The notes under the pieces were generated by a model that saw only the letters and a program-made list of their open reading frames with translations, ran no database searches and was not told the origin of the DNA. DNA of 64,000 bases from Streptomyces marianii (GTDB taxonomy: Bacteria; Actinomycetota; Actinomycetes; Streptomycetales; Streptomycetaceae). This document shows positions 18,100-26,129 of this stretch, one piece after another (positions within the stretch are counted from its first letter, which is position 1; each line of letters opens with the position of its first letter). The stretch spans positions 1 to 64,000 of the forward strand of contig NZ_VAWE01000005.1 of assembly GCF_005795905.1 (NCBI RefSeq). The letters are read 5' to 3'. Both the position numbers and the translations under genes were made by a program.

Positions 18100-18222
18100 C
18101 AAGCTGCTCCCCTCGCTTGGAGAGCAAGAGCCTGCCACGGTCGATCACCGTCCGGCCAGGCTTTCGCCGTACGGCGTCCAGCAGTCCGTAGCCGGTGATG
18201 GCGGCGGGCAAGCAGCGCGCTG

Positions 18223-18273
18223 ACCTGCTGTGGTCGGGCTCGTGGTCGGGGTGCGACCACGGACCCGACCACG
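18223..18273 (+). repeat. TGGTCGG repeat array D, with inverted copies
   Basis: TGACCTGC at 18223 is followed 10 bp later by TGGTCGG at 18233 and 18245 (12 bp apart), then by two inverted copies (CGACCA at 18256, CCGACCA at 18267) 12 bp apart. It lies between the leftward genes at 17,695-18,099 and 18,300-19,592. Confidence 0.6.
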
Positions 18274-18299
18274 GCGGGCGGTTGCTGGCACGGGTCGGT

Positions 18300-19592
18300 T
18301 CAGCGGCGCCGGCGGAAGACGCCGCGGGGCCGGTTCGCGGCCGCGACCGCGCGGGCGGCGGCTTCCTCTTCCGCCTGGCGGCGCGCGAGGCGTTCGGCCT
18401 GTGCGCGTTCGATGTGGTCGTTGAGGCACGGCCCGCATAGCTCGCGGTTGTCCTGTGTCGGGTGCTGCCGGACGAAGTTCCAGCGGTCGTCGGTGAACTT
18501 CTGGCCGCATCGTGGGCACACCGGCCGTCGTGCTTCCCGCTCGGCTGCCTCCTGCTCTGCTTGGCGGCGCCAGGCCTCCTGTCGCTCCATCTCGTGCAGG
18601 CGGTCGCCGTCGGGGTTGTCGAGTGCGTCGGTGAGGGTCTGCCAGTCGGGGCGTCCCAGGCGGCGCCACACCGCGCCGCCCGCGCCCAGAGGGTCGGCGG
18701 TGATTCGTTCCAGCTCGGTGACGACCACGGGCACCGACCGGTTGAAGTCGCGTGCGGTGATCCCGGCGCCTGGGTAGGGCTCGCCTGCGAGGAACGGGCG
18801 GCCGGCCTCTTCCAGGCGCAGCATCCGGCTCTCGCGCTGCGCGGCGGTCTTCCCGGTGAACACGAAGGCGATCGGCGGGTAGCCCTCGCGGCCGGTCGGC
18901 GGGTAGATCCGTGACCACAGCCGGAAGTCGTGCACGGCCGCGCCCTGGCGGCGGGCCGCCTTCTCCTTGACGGGGTCGGCCTTCGGCGCCAGGAGCTCGA
19001 ACCACTCGGTGTAGCGGCGGAGCTTGGCCACCAGGTCGTCGACGGGCTCGGTGACGCGGTCGACCTCGAGGAGCATCACGGGCACGCCCGCGTCGGGGGC
19101 GCGCATCGTCAGGTCGGCGTACTGGGTGTAGCCGTAGGGGAGCTTGTGGGCGATCTCGGTCTGCCAGGACAGCGGGGTGCCGAACCCGGCCCCTGTGAGC
19201 ACCGCGGCGGTTGAGGTGACGGCGGCGGCGTGTTCGTCGTAGCCGTCGGCTTCCTTCGGCCGGCCGTCGTCGTCGTACTCGAGCTTGCGCAGCGCGGAGA
19301 TCCGCATGTGCTTCGGCAGCAGCAGTCGGGCCTCCTTGTGTCCTCGCTCGGTGAGCACCCACAACTGGTGGCCTGACTCCAGTCGCGTCTCCACCCGGAC
19401 CAGGCCCGAGCCTTTGAGGGCGTTGAGGGTGTCCCTCGTGATCCGGTCGTGCCGGTCTCCGGGGCGCAGCATCCGCCACAGTTGATCGGCGGTCGCTCGC
19501 TGGAAGATACCGAGCGCGGTCAGCACTTCCTTCCTTCGGCGTCCGGTCGGCTTCCACGCCTGGGGTGTCGAGACAGAAGGGTTGTCGAACAT
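18300..19592 (-). CDS. Replication-relaxation family protein
   Basis: About 430 residues from ATG 19592 (MFDNPSVSTPQAWKPTGRRR); the frame stays open upstream but there runs through 12-bp repeats. The N-terminal winged helix (EVLTALGIFQRATADQLWRM), a DNA-binding basic region and the central nuclease-like fold (LLEVDRVTEPVDDLVAKLRR, YTEWFELL) match the replication-relaxation family of actinomycete plasmids and integrative elements. A C-terminal zinc ribbon (CPRCGQKF ... CGPC) follows. The family is linked to plasmid replication or copy control; the precise role is unproven. Confidence 0.75.
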   Translation of the reverse strand: MFDNPSVSTPQAWKPTGRRRKEVLTALGIFQRATADQLWRMLRPGDRHDRITRDTLNALKGSGLVRVETRLESGHQLWVLTERGHKEARLLLPKHMRISALRKLEYDDDGRPKEADGYDEHAAAVTSTAAVLTGAGFGTPLSWQTEIAHKLPYGYTQYADLTMRAPDAGVPVMLLEVDRVTEPVDDLVAKLRRYTEWFELLAPKADPVKEKAARRQGAAVHDFRLWSRIYPPTGREGYPPIAFVFTGKTAAQRESRMLRLEEAGRPFLAGEPYPGAGITARDFNRSVPVVVTELERITADPLGAGGAVWRRLGRPDWQTLTDALDNPDGDRLHEMERQEAWRRQAEQEAAEREARRPVCPRCGQKFTDDRWNFVRQHPTQDNRELCGPCLNDHIERAQAERLARRQAEEEAAARAVAAANRPRGVFRRRR

Positions 19593-19617
19593 GTCCCGGG
19601 AGGTTCGCCGCCTGGGC

Positions 19618-19688
19618 TGACCTGCACGGACGCCTCCGGCGGCCGAAGTGGCCGTGGAGGGGGCGATGGAGGGGCCCGTGGAGGGGGC
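19618..19688 (+). repeat. 12-bp tandem array E (TGGAGGGG unit)
   Basis: TGACCTGC at 19618-19625 is followed 37 bp later by three units, TGGAGGGGGC at 19655, TGGAGGGGCC at 19667 and TGGAGGGGGC at 19679, exactly 12 bp apart. The offset equals that of arrays A, B and F although the unit sequence is different. It lies just upstream of the leftward replication-relaxation gene, yet the motif sits on the top strand as in the other arrays. Confidence 0.65.
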
Positions 19689-20080
19689 TGGCGGGACCTG
19701 GTCCAGGTCGTCGCCGGGCGTCTGTCCGGCGGTGGCGCGCGGCTCGTGGGCGGGGTCGGGTATGCGGTCGGCGGGCACGGCGGTCCTCGTTTCTCCGGCC
19801 ACGGGGCCAGATCGGTGGCAGGTCCGGCCCGTGCGCTGTGCTGCGCCTCGGGCCGGTGGCCACCGTGCGGAGGACCCCCTTGTCCGCGGTCTGTTCACCG
19901 TCGCCGATCGTGTCCGTTATGCCCCTTGACCACCCCTTGTCCGGACGGCTTGTCCGTGATGGACGTCATGAGGCGGTGCCCCGTCGCCGCGCTGATCTCT
20001 TTCCACAGGCCGGGGCTTGCACCGTGGGGCGACCGGTCGGGTGCAGCAGGCGCCGGGCCCGTGAACAGTGAGGTAATGCC

Positions 20081-20506
20081 ATGGAGACCAAATCGAAGCT
20101 GCCCGAGCTCACCCCCGAGCAGATCCAGCGGGCCGCCGACTACGTGGAGCTGGTATGGCGGTACCAGGACAGCGAGCAGCAGCGGGCCTCGCTGGCGGCA
20201 TTCCACGCCGACGGCTCCGAGCTGGTGCGGCTGATCGGTGAGTTCGGCGCGCTGCTGCTGGCCGACTACATCAGCGCCGTGCCGGATGAGCACGCCGACT
20301 GTGAGGCCGGGGACGTCCTCGAGGACCTGGTGGCCGTGGTCAGCCGGTACCTGAAGCGCTGGTGCCTGGACGGTGGCGGCGCGCAGACGGCCTGGGGCGC
20401 GGCGGGCTTCCTAATCGAGTGCATGCAGGAGGTCGACCAGGTCTCCCAGTTCCTGGCCGACGTCCGCGGCAACGTGGCCTTCGGGGCCGGGCTGTCCGCG
20501 GTCTGA
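20081..20506 (+). CDS. Hypothetical protein, 141 residues
   Basis: ATG 20081 follows a GAGG site. The protein is helical and acidic (ELTPEQIQRAADYVELVWRY ... VLEDLVAVVSRYLKRW) with one W-rich helix. No family recognised. It stands alone between the replication-relaxation gene and the non-coding TGCGCA region. Confidence 0.6.
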   Translation: METKSKLPELTPEQIQRAADYVELVWRYQDSEQQRASLAAFHADGSELVRLIGEFGALLLADYISAVPDEHADCEAGDVLEDLVAVVSRYLKRWCLDGGGAQTAWGAAGFLIECMQEVDQVSQFLADVRGNVAFGAGLSAV

Positions 20507-21287
20507 TGGTGCCGGCGCGGTGGCCGGTGACGTCATCCTCGATGTCACCGGCCCGCACGCGTGGCTGCGCATCGCGGTGCGTACTGATGCGGTGCGCATC
20601 GCGCGGATGCTGCGCACTCCCCCGCCGGCGGTGCGGCACCCGTTGCAGTTCACTCCCTCCCCGGTGCGCACGGCGCGCACGATGCTCCGCGCTCCCGACC
20701 CGGCCGGTGCGCAGGGCCGGACGCGTCGATGCGCACCGCGCCGGTTGCGCAGGGTGACAGCGCGCGGTCGCGGGTGCGGGAGGGAGAGTTCTCCTCTCGA
20801 TACGCCGCATCGTGCACACGAAAAGGGACAGAGCGGACGGTAGCGAACGTGGTCCAGGGAAAACGCACGCAGGTCCGATCTCCACAAGGGGTGATGCTCA
20901 ACTCGACAAGGGGTGCGCATCCGCCGCTGCGCACTTCGACAAGGGGTGTGCACTCACCGCATCGCCCCACCGCACCGTCACCCTGAGTGTGCGCATCGCC
21001 GGTGCTGTGCGCAGCGCCAAGAGCACCATGGCCCGCACCAGTGCGCAGGCGAGGGATTCACCGCATCGTCGGTGCGCGCACCGGTGCGCAGGGTTCAGCG
21101 CATCGCGGCGCGTCTCGGTGCGCACGATTCGGTTCATCGTCGGGTGCGGTGCGCGCCGCGTCGTTCGGTTCATCCCCGGCGCGCTCATTGGCGCGCGGGC
21201 TGCCACGGCGGTTCGGCGGCCGCCAGGGTACGGAGTTGGCTGAGGGGCCAGCGCCGGTTCCCTCATCGCTGAACGCGGTTGCCTGCG
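20507..21287. repeat. Non-coding region rich in TGCGCA iterons (candidate centromere or origin)
   Basis: No gene is convincing in this 780-bp stretch. The palindrome TGCGCA, usually as GGTGCGCA, recurs about 15 times: 20566, 20593, 20611, 20665, 20708, 20730 and 20746, then several more between about 20,920 and 21,125. Near-copies (TGCGTA, TGCGCG) fill some gaps. Dense iterons beside parAB are typical of partition sites or replication origins. Confidence 0.55.
20884..20948 (+). repeat. Three direct repeats ACAAGGGGTG
   Basis: ACAAGGGGTG occurs at 20884-20893, 20906-20915 and 20939-20948. The spacings are 22 and 33 bp, both multiples of 11, so all copies face the same side of the helix. The last two extend to TCGACAAGGGGTG. 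Confidence 0.6.
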
Positions 21288-21320
21288 GAAGGGGGTGCTT
21301 ACGTCGTAAGCACCCCCTTC
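21288..21320. promoter_or_regulatory. parS: Candidate parS site 1 (33-bp palindrome)
   Basis: Perfect palindrome with 16-nt arms GAAGGGGGTGCTTACG/CGTAAGCACCCCCTTC around a single T. The core GTGCTTACG-N-CGTAAGCAC is shared with two further sites around parAB. It lies 75 nt after the end of parB and could also act as a transcription terminator. Confidence 0.7.
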
Positions 21321-21366
21321 TTGGCTCATCCTTACGCCTCTGGCTGGGAGGGCCCCGTGGCGGTAT

Positions 21367-21385
21367 GTGCTTACGGCGTAAGCAC
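21367..21385. promoter_or_regulatory. parS: Candidate parS site 2
   Basis: Palindrome GTGCTTACG-G-CGTAAGCAC, identical in its 9-nt arms to sites 1 and 3, located 10 nt beyond the parB stop codon. Confidence 0.7.
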
Positions 21386-21394
21386 CAAGGGAGC

Positions 21395-22330
21395 TCACGC
21401 CTTGAGCAGCTCGATCAGTTTCTCTACCTGTCCCGCTGTCAGACGGTTGCGCAGCTCGTGTGCCAAGGCCTGGAGTTCGTCGTCTGAATCGGGCGTTGCG
21501 CCCGCAGGCTGCTTCGCTGCTGCCTTAGGTGTCTCATGAGCAGTTCCGTCGGTACGGGACGACGCGGGTTGCTCTGTCTTCTTCGCTCGTTCGCGCTTCT
21601 TGGCGGCGCGCTGCGTCAGTGCCTGTTCGGCGGCGCTGTGCTGCTGCTGTTCTGGCAACTGGCCGACTGTGCGGGCGACGTCCAGGGGGATCGTCTTCTC
21701 GGATACGGCCTTCTTGAGCTCGGGGGTGAGGTTGAGCAAAGCAAGCCTCTGGGTGACCCAGCCGCTGGACTTGCCGAGCGCTCGGGCGACCGCCCGCTGA
21801 GAGCCGTGCACTTCAACCAGGCGTTGCAGGGCTCGAGCTTCGTCGAGGGGTTCGAGGTCCTCGTGTTGGACGGCTGCGGTGAGCGCAGTCTCGAGAAGAG
21901 TGTCTGCATCTTCGGCGAGGGAGTCGTCGACGTGGACAGGGACGTCATCAAGGCCTGCAAGCCTGGCGCCAGCGAGGCGGCGGTTGCCGTCGACGACGAC
22001 GTAGTCCGCCGTCATGAGGTCTGAGGCGTGCTCGGGATGGGCCGCCAGAAATGCGTCCCTGGTGACGACGGTGAGGGGCTGGATGATGCCCTTGCCGGTA
22101 AGGCTGTCCGCCATCTCCTCTATGGCCGCGAGGGCCGCTCGCGGGTTGTAAGGGTTGGGCGCCAGTTGGTCGACGGGAACGCGGGGGGTCTCGTTGTGGC
22201 CTGCGGTGGGGCTTGCGGGCGGTGTGCTGGCCTGTCCGGCGAAGGCAGCGAAGCTGGCGGCGCGGCTGCTCATGGGCTGGGCTACTGCGTCGAAGGTGGC
22301 GGATCCGCCGAGAGAGTCGGCTTTGCTCAT
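21395..22330 (-). CDS. parB: ParB-like centromere-binding protein
   Basis: A 311-residue protein. ATG 22330 overlaps the parA stop by ATGA. The ParB N-terminal domain is clear: VDQLAPNPYNPRAAL, SLTGKGIIQPLTVV and GNRRLAGARLAGL (the CTP-binding GxRR box in variant form). The central HTH is SQRAVARALGKSSGWVTQRL, followed by LDVARTVGQLP. The C terminus has an AAAK-rich linker and a short helical dimerisation segment (ELRNRLTAGQVEKLIELL). It should load on palindromic parS sites and act with ParA in segregation of the replicon. Confidence 0.9.
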   Translation of the reverse strand: MSKADSLGGSATFDAVAQPMSSRAASFAAFAGQASTPPASPTAGHNETPRVPVDQLAPNPYNPRAALAAIEEMADSLTGKGIIQPLTVVTRDAFLAAHPEHASDLMTADYVVVDGNRRLAGARLAGLDDVPVHVDDSLAEDADTLLETALTAAVQHEDLEPLDEARALQRLVEVHGSQRAVARALGKSSGWVTQRLALLNLTPELKKAVSEKTIPLDVARTVGQLPEQQQHSAAEQALTQRAAKKRERAKKTEQPASSRTDGTAHETPKAAAKQPAGATPDSDDELQALAHELRNRLTAGQVEKLIELLKA

Positions 22331-23532
22331 GTCAGTCTCCGGGCGATCTCGCGCATGTGGTGGGCCTGGTCGGAGTCGGGGGCGTAGGCAAGGAGCGCTC
22401 TTTGGAGCCGTACGGCTTCGCGTTGTTCCTTCAGGTCGCCGATGACTGCGAGGACGGGGGGTGTGCCGAGGCTCTTCCACTTCTCCAGGGAGGATGTGGC
22501 GATGTAGCCGCGACGCGAGTCGTACTTGTTGACCACGAGACCGAGTTGATCGACCTCGATGTCGTAGTCGCCGGTGAGGGATACGACTTGATTGATGAGC
22601 ATGCCGTAGGCCTGGGCGGATGTGTCCTCTGCTTCGACGGGGATGACCAGGCCGGAAGAGCCGGGCTTTTCGCCGTCGCGGCGCCGGCCGTAATAGATGG
22701 CGGCGTCCATGGCCAGTCCGAGGCTGGGCGGCGAGTCGATGACGATGGCGTCGAAATGCTCTTCCAGTGGGGCCAAGGCCCGTTCGAGCGCCGCGTGCCT
22801 GGGGCCACGGAACATGGTGAGGCCTGAGTCGAGCAGGAAGGCGTCGAATGCTGCAGGCAGGATGCGCAGCCGGTCACCGAAGCGCGCTTCGTCTATGGCG
22901 ACGGTGAGGTCGATAAGAGGCGTACGCGCCTGTTCCCTGTTGAGCATGTGGGTGATGAGGCTTTCCGCCCCGGCGGGAATGGCCTTGAGGCCCAACTGGT
23001 GGGAGAGGTGCCCTTGGGGGTCGTAGTCGACCATGAGGACACGAAGCCCGAACCTTGCTGCGGCTTGGGCGAGCGCAACGGCATCGCTCGTCTTGCCCGG
23101 CAGCTCATGGGGGTCTTCCGCGAGCGCCTGGGCGAGGCCGGCGGTGACGGCGGTCTTCCCAACCCCGCCTTTCTGGTTGCAGACAATGATGCGCCGCGTC
23201 GGCGCGGTCTCGTCGTCTGCAGGGTTCTGCTCAAGCCACAGAGCCACAGCCTGGGCAAGTCCTTGGATGTAGGAGACACCCCGGGTGACGCAGTCCTGCT
23301 TGAAGGCGTCGTAGAGACCTTCCGGTAGCCAGGTTCCGAACGACTCGGCTCCCGCCGTGTCGACCGCGGGGAGCGGCTCCGGATGGGCGCGCCATGCTTG
23401 GATGCCGTCGGTGACGGCGTCCTGGAGGTCGGTACTGAGCTGTGCTGCCCGGACTTTGAGGGCTTGCCGGAGGGATGCGGGCAGCTTTGATACGAGCTTC
23501 TCCCGCTCACCTCCCGATGTCGGAGATGCCAT
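22327..23532 (-). CDS. parA: ParA-like partition ATPase
   Basis: About 401 residues from ATG 23532 (ATG 23544 is 12 nt upstream in frame). Deviant Walker A KGGVGKT lies at residues 121-127, A' motif VDYDPQGHLS follows, and Walker B-like IVIDSPPSLG. The 110-residue N-terminal extension contains a ribbon-helix-helix-like segment (LPASLRQALKVRAAQLSTDL), so the protein may bind DNA and repress its own promoter as Type Ia ParA proteins do. parB follows with a 4-nt overlap. Confidence 0.9.
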   Translation of the reverse strand: MASPTSGGEREKLVSKLPASLRQALKVRAAQLSTDLQDAVTDGIQAWRAHPEPLPAVDTAGAESFGTWLPEGLYDAFKQDCVTRGVSYIQGLAQAVALWLEQNPADDETAPTRRIIVCNQKGGVGKTAVTAGLAQALAEDPHELPGKTSDAVALAQAAARFGLRVLMVDYDPQGHLSHQLGLKAIPAGAESLITHMLNREQARTPLIDLTVAIDEARFGDRLRILPAAFDAFLLDSGLTMFRGPRHAALERALAPLEEHFDAIVIDSPPSLGLAMDAAIYYGRRRDGEKPGSSGLVIPVEAEDTSAQAYGMLINQVVSLTGDYDIEVDQLGLVVNKYDSRRGYIATSSLEKWKSLGTPPVLAVIGDLKEQREAVRLQRALLAYAPDSDQAHHMREIARRLT

Positions 23533-23534
23533 GC

Positions 23535-23552
23535 GCGGCAGCATACTGCCGC
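23535..23552. promoter_or_regulatory. Palindrome at the parA start (putative operator)
   Basis: GCGGCAG-CATA-CTGCCGC overlaps the upstream ATG (23544) and lies directly in front of ATG 23532. A perfect 7-bp inverted repeat at a parA start is a likely autoregulatory operator. Confidence 0.5.
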
Positions 23553-23617
23553 CAGCGGCTGAAACATGTCAGGCAGGTCACGTCTTTCACTCGTTCTGGC
23601 GTTAGTTCCTGCATGTC

Positions 23618-23642
23618 GGGGTGCTTACGCCGTAAGCACCCC
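23618..23642. promoter_or_regulatory. parS: Candidate parS site 3
   Basis: Perfect 25-bp palindrome GGGGTGCTTACG-C-CGTAAGCACCCC, with the same 19-bp core as sites 1 and 2, located 74 nt upstream of the longest parA reading. The three sites therefore bracket parAB. Confidence 0.7.
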
Positions 23643-23839
23643 AGCGCCGCGGTGGTCACGCAGCGGTCAACTCTTGGATGGCGGCTGACAGGAGCGCGGC
23701 GGCGTCTCACGGGGCGCTGTAGCCGCAGCGGTTCCTGGTCTCGCCTAAACGTCCGCCGGAAAGTCCGGCTATCCGCCTGCCTGCGGGGAGCGATGGCGGC
23801 ACAGTGTGATCACCGCAGTGTCCCAGCAGAGGGGATCGG

Positions 23840-24658
23840 ATGACACGCGACTCGAACCTCAAGGACGACCTTGACTCCGCTATCGGCCACTACATGACGT
23901 CTGTTGCCGCGAAGCTCTTAGACGAGGGGCTTCCGGTGAAGTCCCTCCACGCGTACGGCCACTACGACGACATCACCCAGCCGGATACCGATGACGTCGA
24001 AGGTGGGATCGACTTCGGCTCCGCCTTTCAGCGACGCGTTTTCCCGGACGGGGAGGTAGGGCTCCACTGGTCGGCCACGTCGGGCTGGTGTCTGTTCCTC
24101 ATCCCGAACAGCGGCGGTGGTGGGCTGTATGACGGAGCGCGTTGGCTGGGTGCCGGCCTGCTGCCCTCGCCTGAGCGGGTGGCTGCGTTCGTGTCCTCCG
24201 CTCAACTGGACGCCCGCAGTGCCGGCAGTGCGGAGCGGCCCTTCTACCGCACTCCCAGGGAGGACCTCCACGAGCTGCTCAAGCGGCTGGAGGAATTCGC
24301 GCCGGAAGGCGAGTTCAGCAGCCACAACTACGAGTACCGCTTCAGGTCGCTGCAGGGCCAGGCATACCGGCGGCGTGTGATCGATGCCTTGCTGTCCGGG
24401 GAGGATGCGATCGTCGACCTGCCGATCCGGCGCAGCGAGCTGCAGGCCGTGCTCCACTTGATCGACTACGCCGAAGCAGCCGACTCCGCGATGCGGGGCC
24501 CGGAGGACTTCGTGGTGCCGGTCGTTGCCGACCTGACGCATCGGATAGGGAACGGCTACGGCAGCGTGCTGGAGAACCAGCGGGCCCTTGAGCATGCTCA
24601 GGAGGTACAGCGGCGGATCGAGGAGCACCGCCGCAAGAAGGATCTGGAAGGGGAGTAG
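23840..24658 (+). CDS. Hypothetical protein, DUF6292-like
   Basis: A 272-residue protein; ATG 23840 follows GAGGGG. The first 130 residues have the layout I associate with DUF6292 proteins: SAIGHYMTSVAAKLLDEG, then GLHWSATSGWCLFLIP and WLGAGLLPSPERVAAFV. The C-terminal part is helical (VLENQRALEHAQEVQRRIEE). Function unknown. It is convergent with the operon ending at 24,805 and followed by a strong terminator. Confidence 0.6.
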   Translation: MTRDSNLKDDLDSAIGHYMTSVAAKLLDEGLPVKSLHAYGHYDDITQPDTDDVEGGIDFGSAFQRRVFPDGEVGLHWSATSGWCLFLIPNSGGGGLYDGARWLGAGLLPSPERVAAFVSSAQLDARSAGSAERPFYRTPREDLHELLKRLEEFAPEGEFSSHNYEYRFRSLQGQAYRRRVIDALLSGEDAIVDLPIRRSELQAVLHLIDYAEAADSAMRGPEDFVVPVVADLTHRIGNGYGSVLENQRALEHAQEVQRRIEEHRRKKDLEGE

Positions 24659-24688
24659 CACCGCAGGGCACTCCCCTGAGAACGCAAA

Positions 24689-24733
24689 AAGGCCCCGTCC
24701 CACCCGACCGTGAGCCGGGTGGGACGGGGCCTT
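24689..24733. terminator. Strong bidirectional terminator hairpin
   Basis: An 18-bp perfect stem, AAGGCCCCGTCCCACCCG (24689-24706) with its complement at 24716-24733 and a 9-nt loop. It starts after AAAA and ends in TT, so it can stop transcription from both the gene at 23,840 and the leftward operon ending at 24,805. Confidence 0.85.
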
Positions 24734-24804
24734 GGTCGTGGACACCGGCAAAATTTTGCCGATTGCGCCGGTGGAGTGGGAGACGGCTAGCAGGTCCTGC
24801 CCGG

Positions 24805-25218
24805 TCAGGTCTCCCGGCGGGCGGGGCTGGCGGCCGGTCTGGCGAGGGTCTGGAAGACGGCGGGGTCCATGGTGGGGTGGGGCACTGGCTTCCCCGCGGC
24901 CGTGTGGGAGAGCGGCGCGTACGCCGCGGACCAGGTGCCGAGGATGCGGGTGCGGTCGGCGGTGATGCCGCCGATGAGCGGGGTGCCGTCGGCCGGGTCG
25001 ACGACGACCAGGCCGACGGTGTCGGGTTGATGGCTGGGGGCGGTGCGGGCCCGGGCGACGTGGCCGCCGATCTCGATTGCGACGTCGTCGCCGGGCTGCC
25101 ATGGGCCGGGCTGCTTGCGGGCGGCGAGCAGCGTACGGAACGCGTCGACCACGGCCTGGTCGCCGGGGTGCATCGCGCCGGGCCCGTGCCCGCACCGCTT
25201 CCACGGTGTCCGGTTCAC
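24805..25218 (-). CDS. Hypothetical protein, last gene of the leftward operon
   Basis: A 137-residue protein. GTG 25218 overlaps the RapZ-C-like gene stop by GTGA. The sequence PGDDVAIEIGGHVARARTA ... TVGLVVVDPADGTPLIGG looks beta-rich. No recognised family. It ends the coupled operon that began near 33,409. Confidence 0.6.
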   Translation of the reverse strand: MNRTPWKRCGHGPGAMHPGDQAVVDAFRTLLAARKQPGPWQPGDDVAIEIGGHVARARTAPSHQPDTVGLVVVDPADGTPLIGGITADRTRILGTWSAAYAPLSHTAAGKPVPHPTMDPAVFQTLARPAASPARRET

Positions 25219-25619
25219 CGGCTGGCCTTGAGGACGCGCGGGAGGTGGGCGTGGCGGTGTTCGACGGCGACCGGGACGTCGCGCTGCAGCAGGCGCTGGG
25301 CGAGCAGTTCGACAAGTGCGCATGCTCGGTGCTTCCCGCCTGCGCACCCGATCGCGATGTGGCGGGGGCCGGCGGGGAGCAGGGCATAGGCGGTGAGGTT
25401 GTCGAGCAGCTCGGTGGCGCCGGGAGTGGCGAGGACGACGGCCTGGACGCGGGGGTCGCGGCCGTCCAGGTCCAGGATGTCGCGGGCGGCGGCCGGGTCG
25501 CGCAGGCGCTCGCGTACATCCTCGATTCGGTCGGCGGTGGGCGGCACGGGGTGTCCGTCGGCATCGGTCGGCAGGTGGAGGTAGCCGAACGACGTCAGCA
25601 TGATCGGGTTCAGGGGCAC
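25215..25619 (-). CDS. RapZ C-terminal domain-like protein
   Basis: A 134-residue protein from GTG 25619. The motif IGCAGGKHRACALVELLAQR matches the conserved CTGGKHRSV region of RapZ C-terminal domains, and FGYLHLPTDADGHP fits the start of that domain. RapZ is an adaptor for RNase E and small RNAs in enterobacteria. Here the ATPase half is absent, as in many short Streptomyces plasmid homologues, so an RNA- or nucleotide-binding role is only inferred. Confidence 0.7.
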   Translation of the reverse strand: MPLNPIMLTSFGYLHLPTDADGHPVPPTADRIEDVRERLRDPAAARDILDLDGRDPRVQAVVLATPGATELLDNLTAYALLPAGPRHIAIGCAGGKHRACALVELLAQRLLQRDVPVAVEHRHAHLPRVLKASR

Positions 25620-25701
25620 AGGTTTTCCTTCGTGATCGGTGGGACGCCGGGGCGGCCGGAGTCGGAGTCGACGGCCGCCCCGGGCGTACGGGGGTGAGCA
25701 G

Positions 25702-25938
25702 TCAGGCCTTGGGTCGGGTCAGGCCGCGGAAAGGCCGGACGACGATGGAGCCGTCGGCGCGGCGGACGGCGACGTTGCGCGGTCCGGCTGCCGGACGCCG
25801 ACCCGGCCAGCGGAAGTCGAGCCACGGTGCGGTGATCTCCGGGGCGGGGCGCGCGCTGTAGGCGATGGTCACCGTGACGGGGTGGCCGCGTTCCAGGTAG
25901 GTGCGGCCCGTCATGCCAGTCGGGTGCTTGGCGGTCAC
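25702..25938 (-). CDS. Small hypothetical protein, 78 residues
   Basis: GTG 25938 overlaps the upstream stop by GTGA. The protein is basic and beta-rich (RTYLERGHPVTVTIAYSARP, RNVAVRRADGSIVVRPFRGL). It looks like a compact SH3-like fold but no family is recognised. Coupling on the 5' side places it in the operon. Confidence 0.6.
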   Translation of the reverse strand: MTAKHPTGMTGRTYLERGHPVTVTIAYSARPAPEITAPWLDFRWPGRRPAAGPRNVAVRRADGSIVVRPFRGLTRPKA

Positions 25939-26129
25939 TGGCTGCCTCCCGTCGCTTGGCTGTGAAAGGCGGCGGGTGCCTCGGGGCCTGCGGTGGGCAG
26001 GGCGGCCGCCGTGACACGTCGGTGTCGACTGTCGGCGGCCGCGGCGGTGAGGGCGGCCCGCAGGGTGGCCGCGGTGAGCTGGTAGCCGGCCAGCGGGTAG
26101 AGGGCGCAGGCGTACGCGATGTCCTTCAC
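25935..26129 (-). CDS. Small hypothetical protein, 64 residues
   Basis: GTG 26129 overlaps the stop of the OB-like gene (GTGA) and its own stop overlaps the next start (GTGA). The product VKDIAYACALYPLAGYQLTA ... is alanine-rich and helical. It would be missed without the overlap evidence. Function unknown. Confidence 0.55.
   Translation of the reverse strand: MKDIAYACALYPLAGYQLTAATLRAALTAAAADSRHRRVTAAALPTAGPEAPAAFHSQATGGSQ

Noticed and set aside
15659..18273. CRISPR array
   Set aside because: Units are 12 bp with no unique spacers of CRISPR size and no cas genes are present.
24689..24733. Inverted repeat as a transposon end
   Set aside because: Single copy at the junction of two convergent genes with A and T flanks; a terminator explains it.
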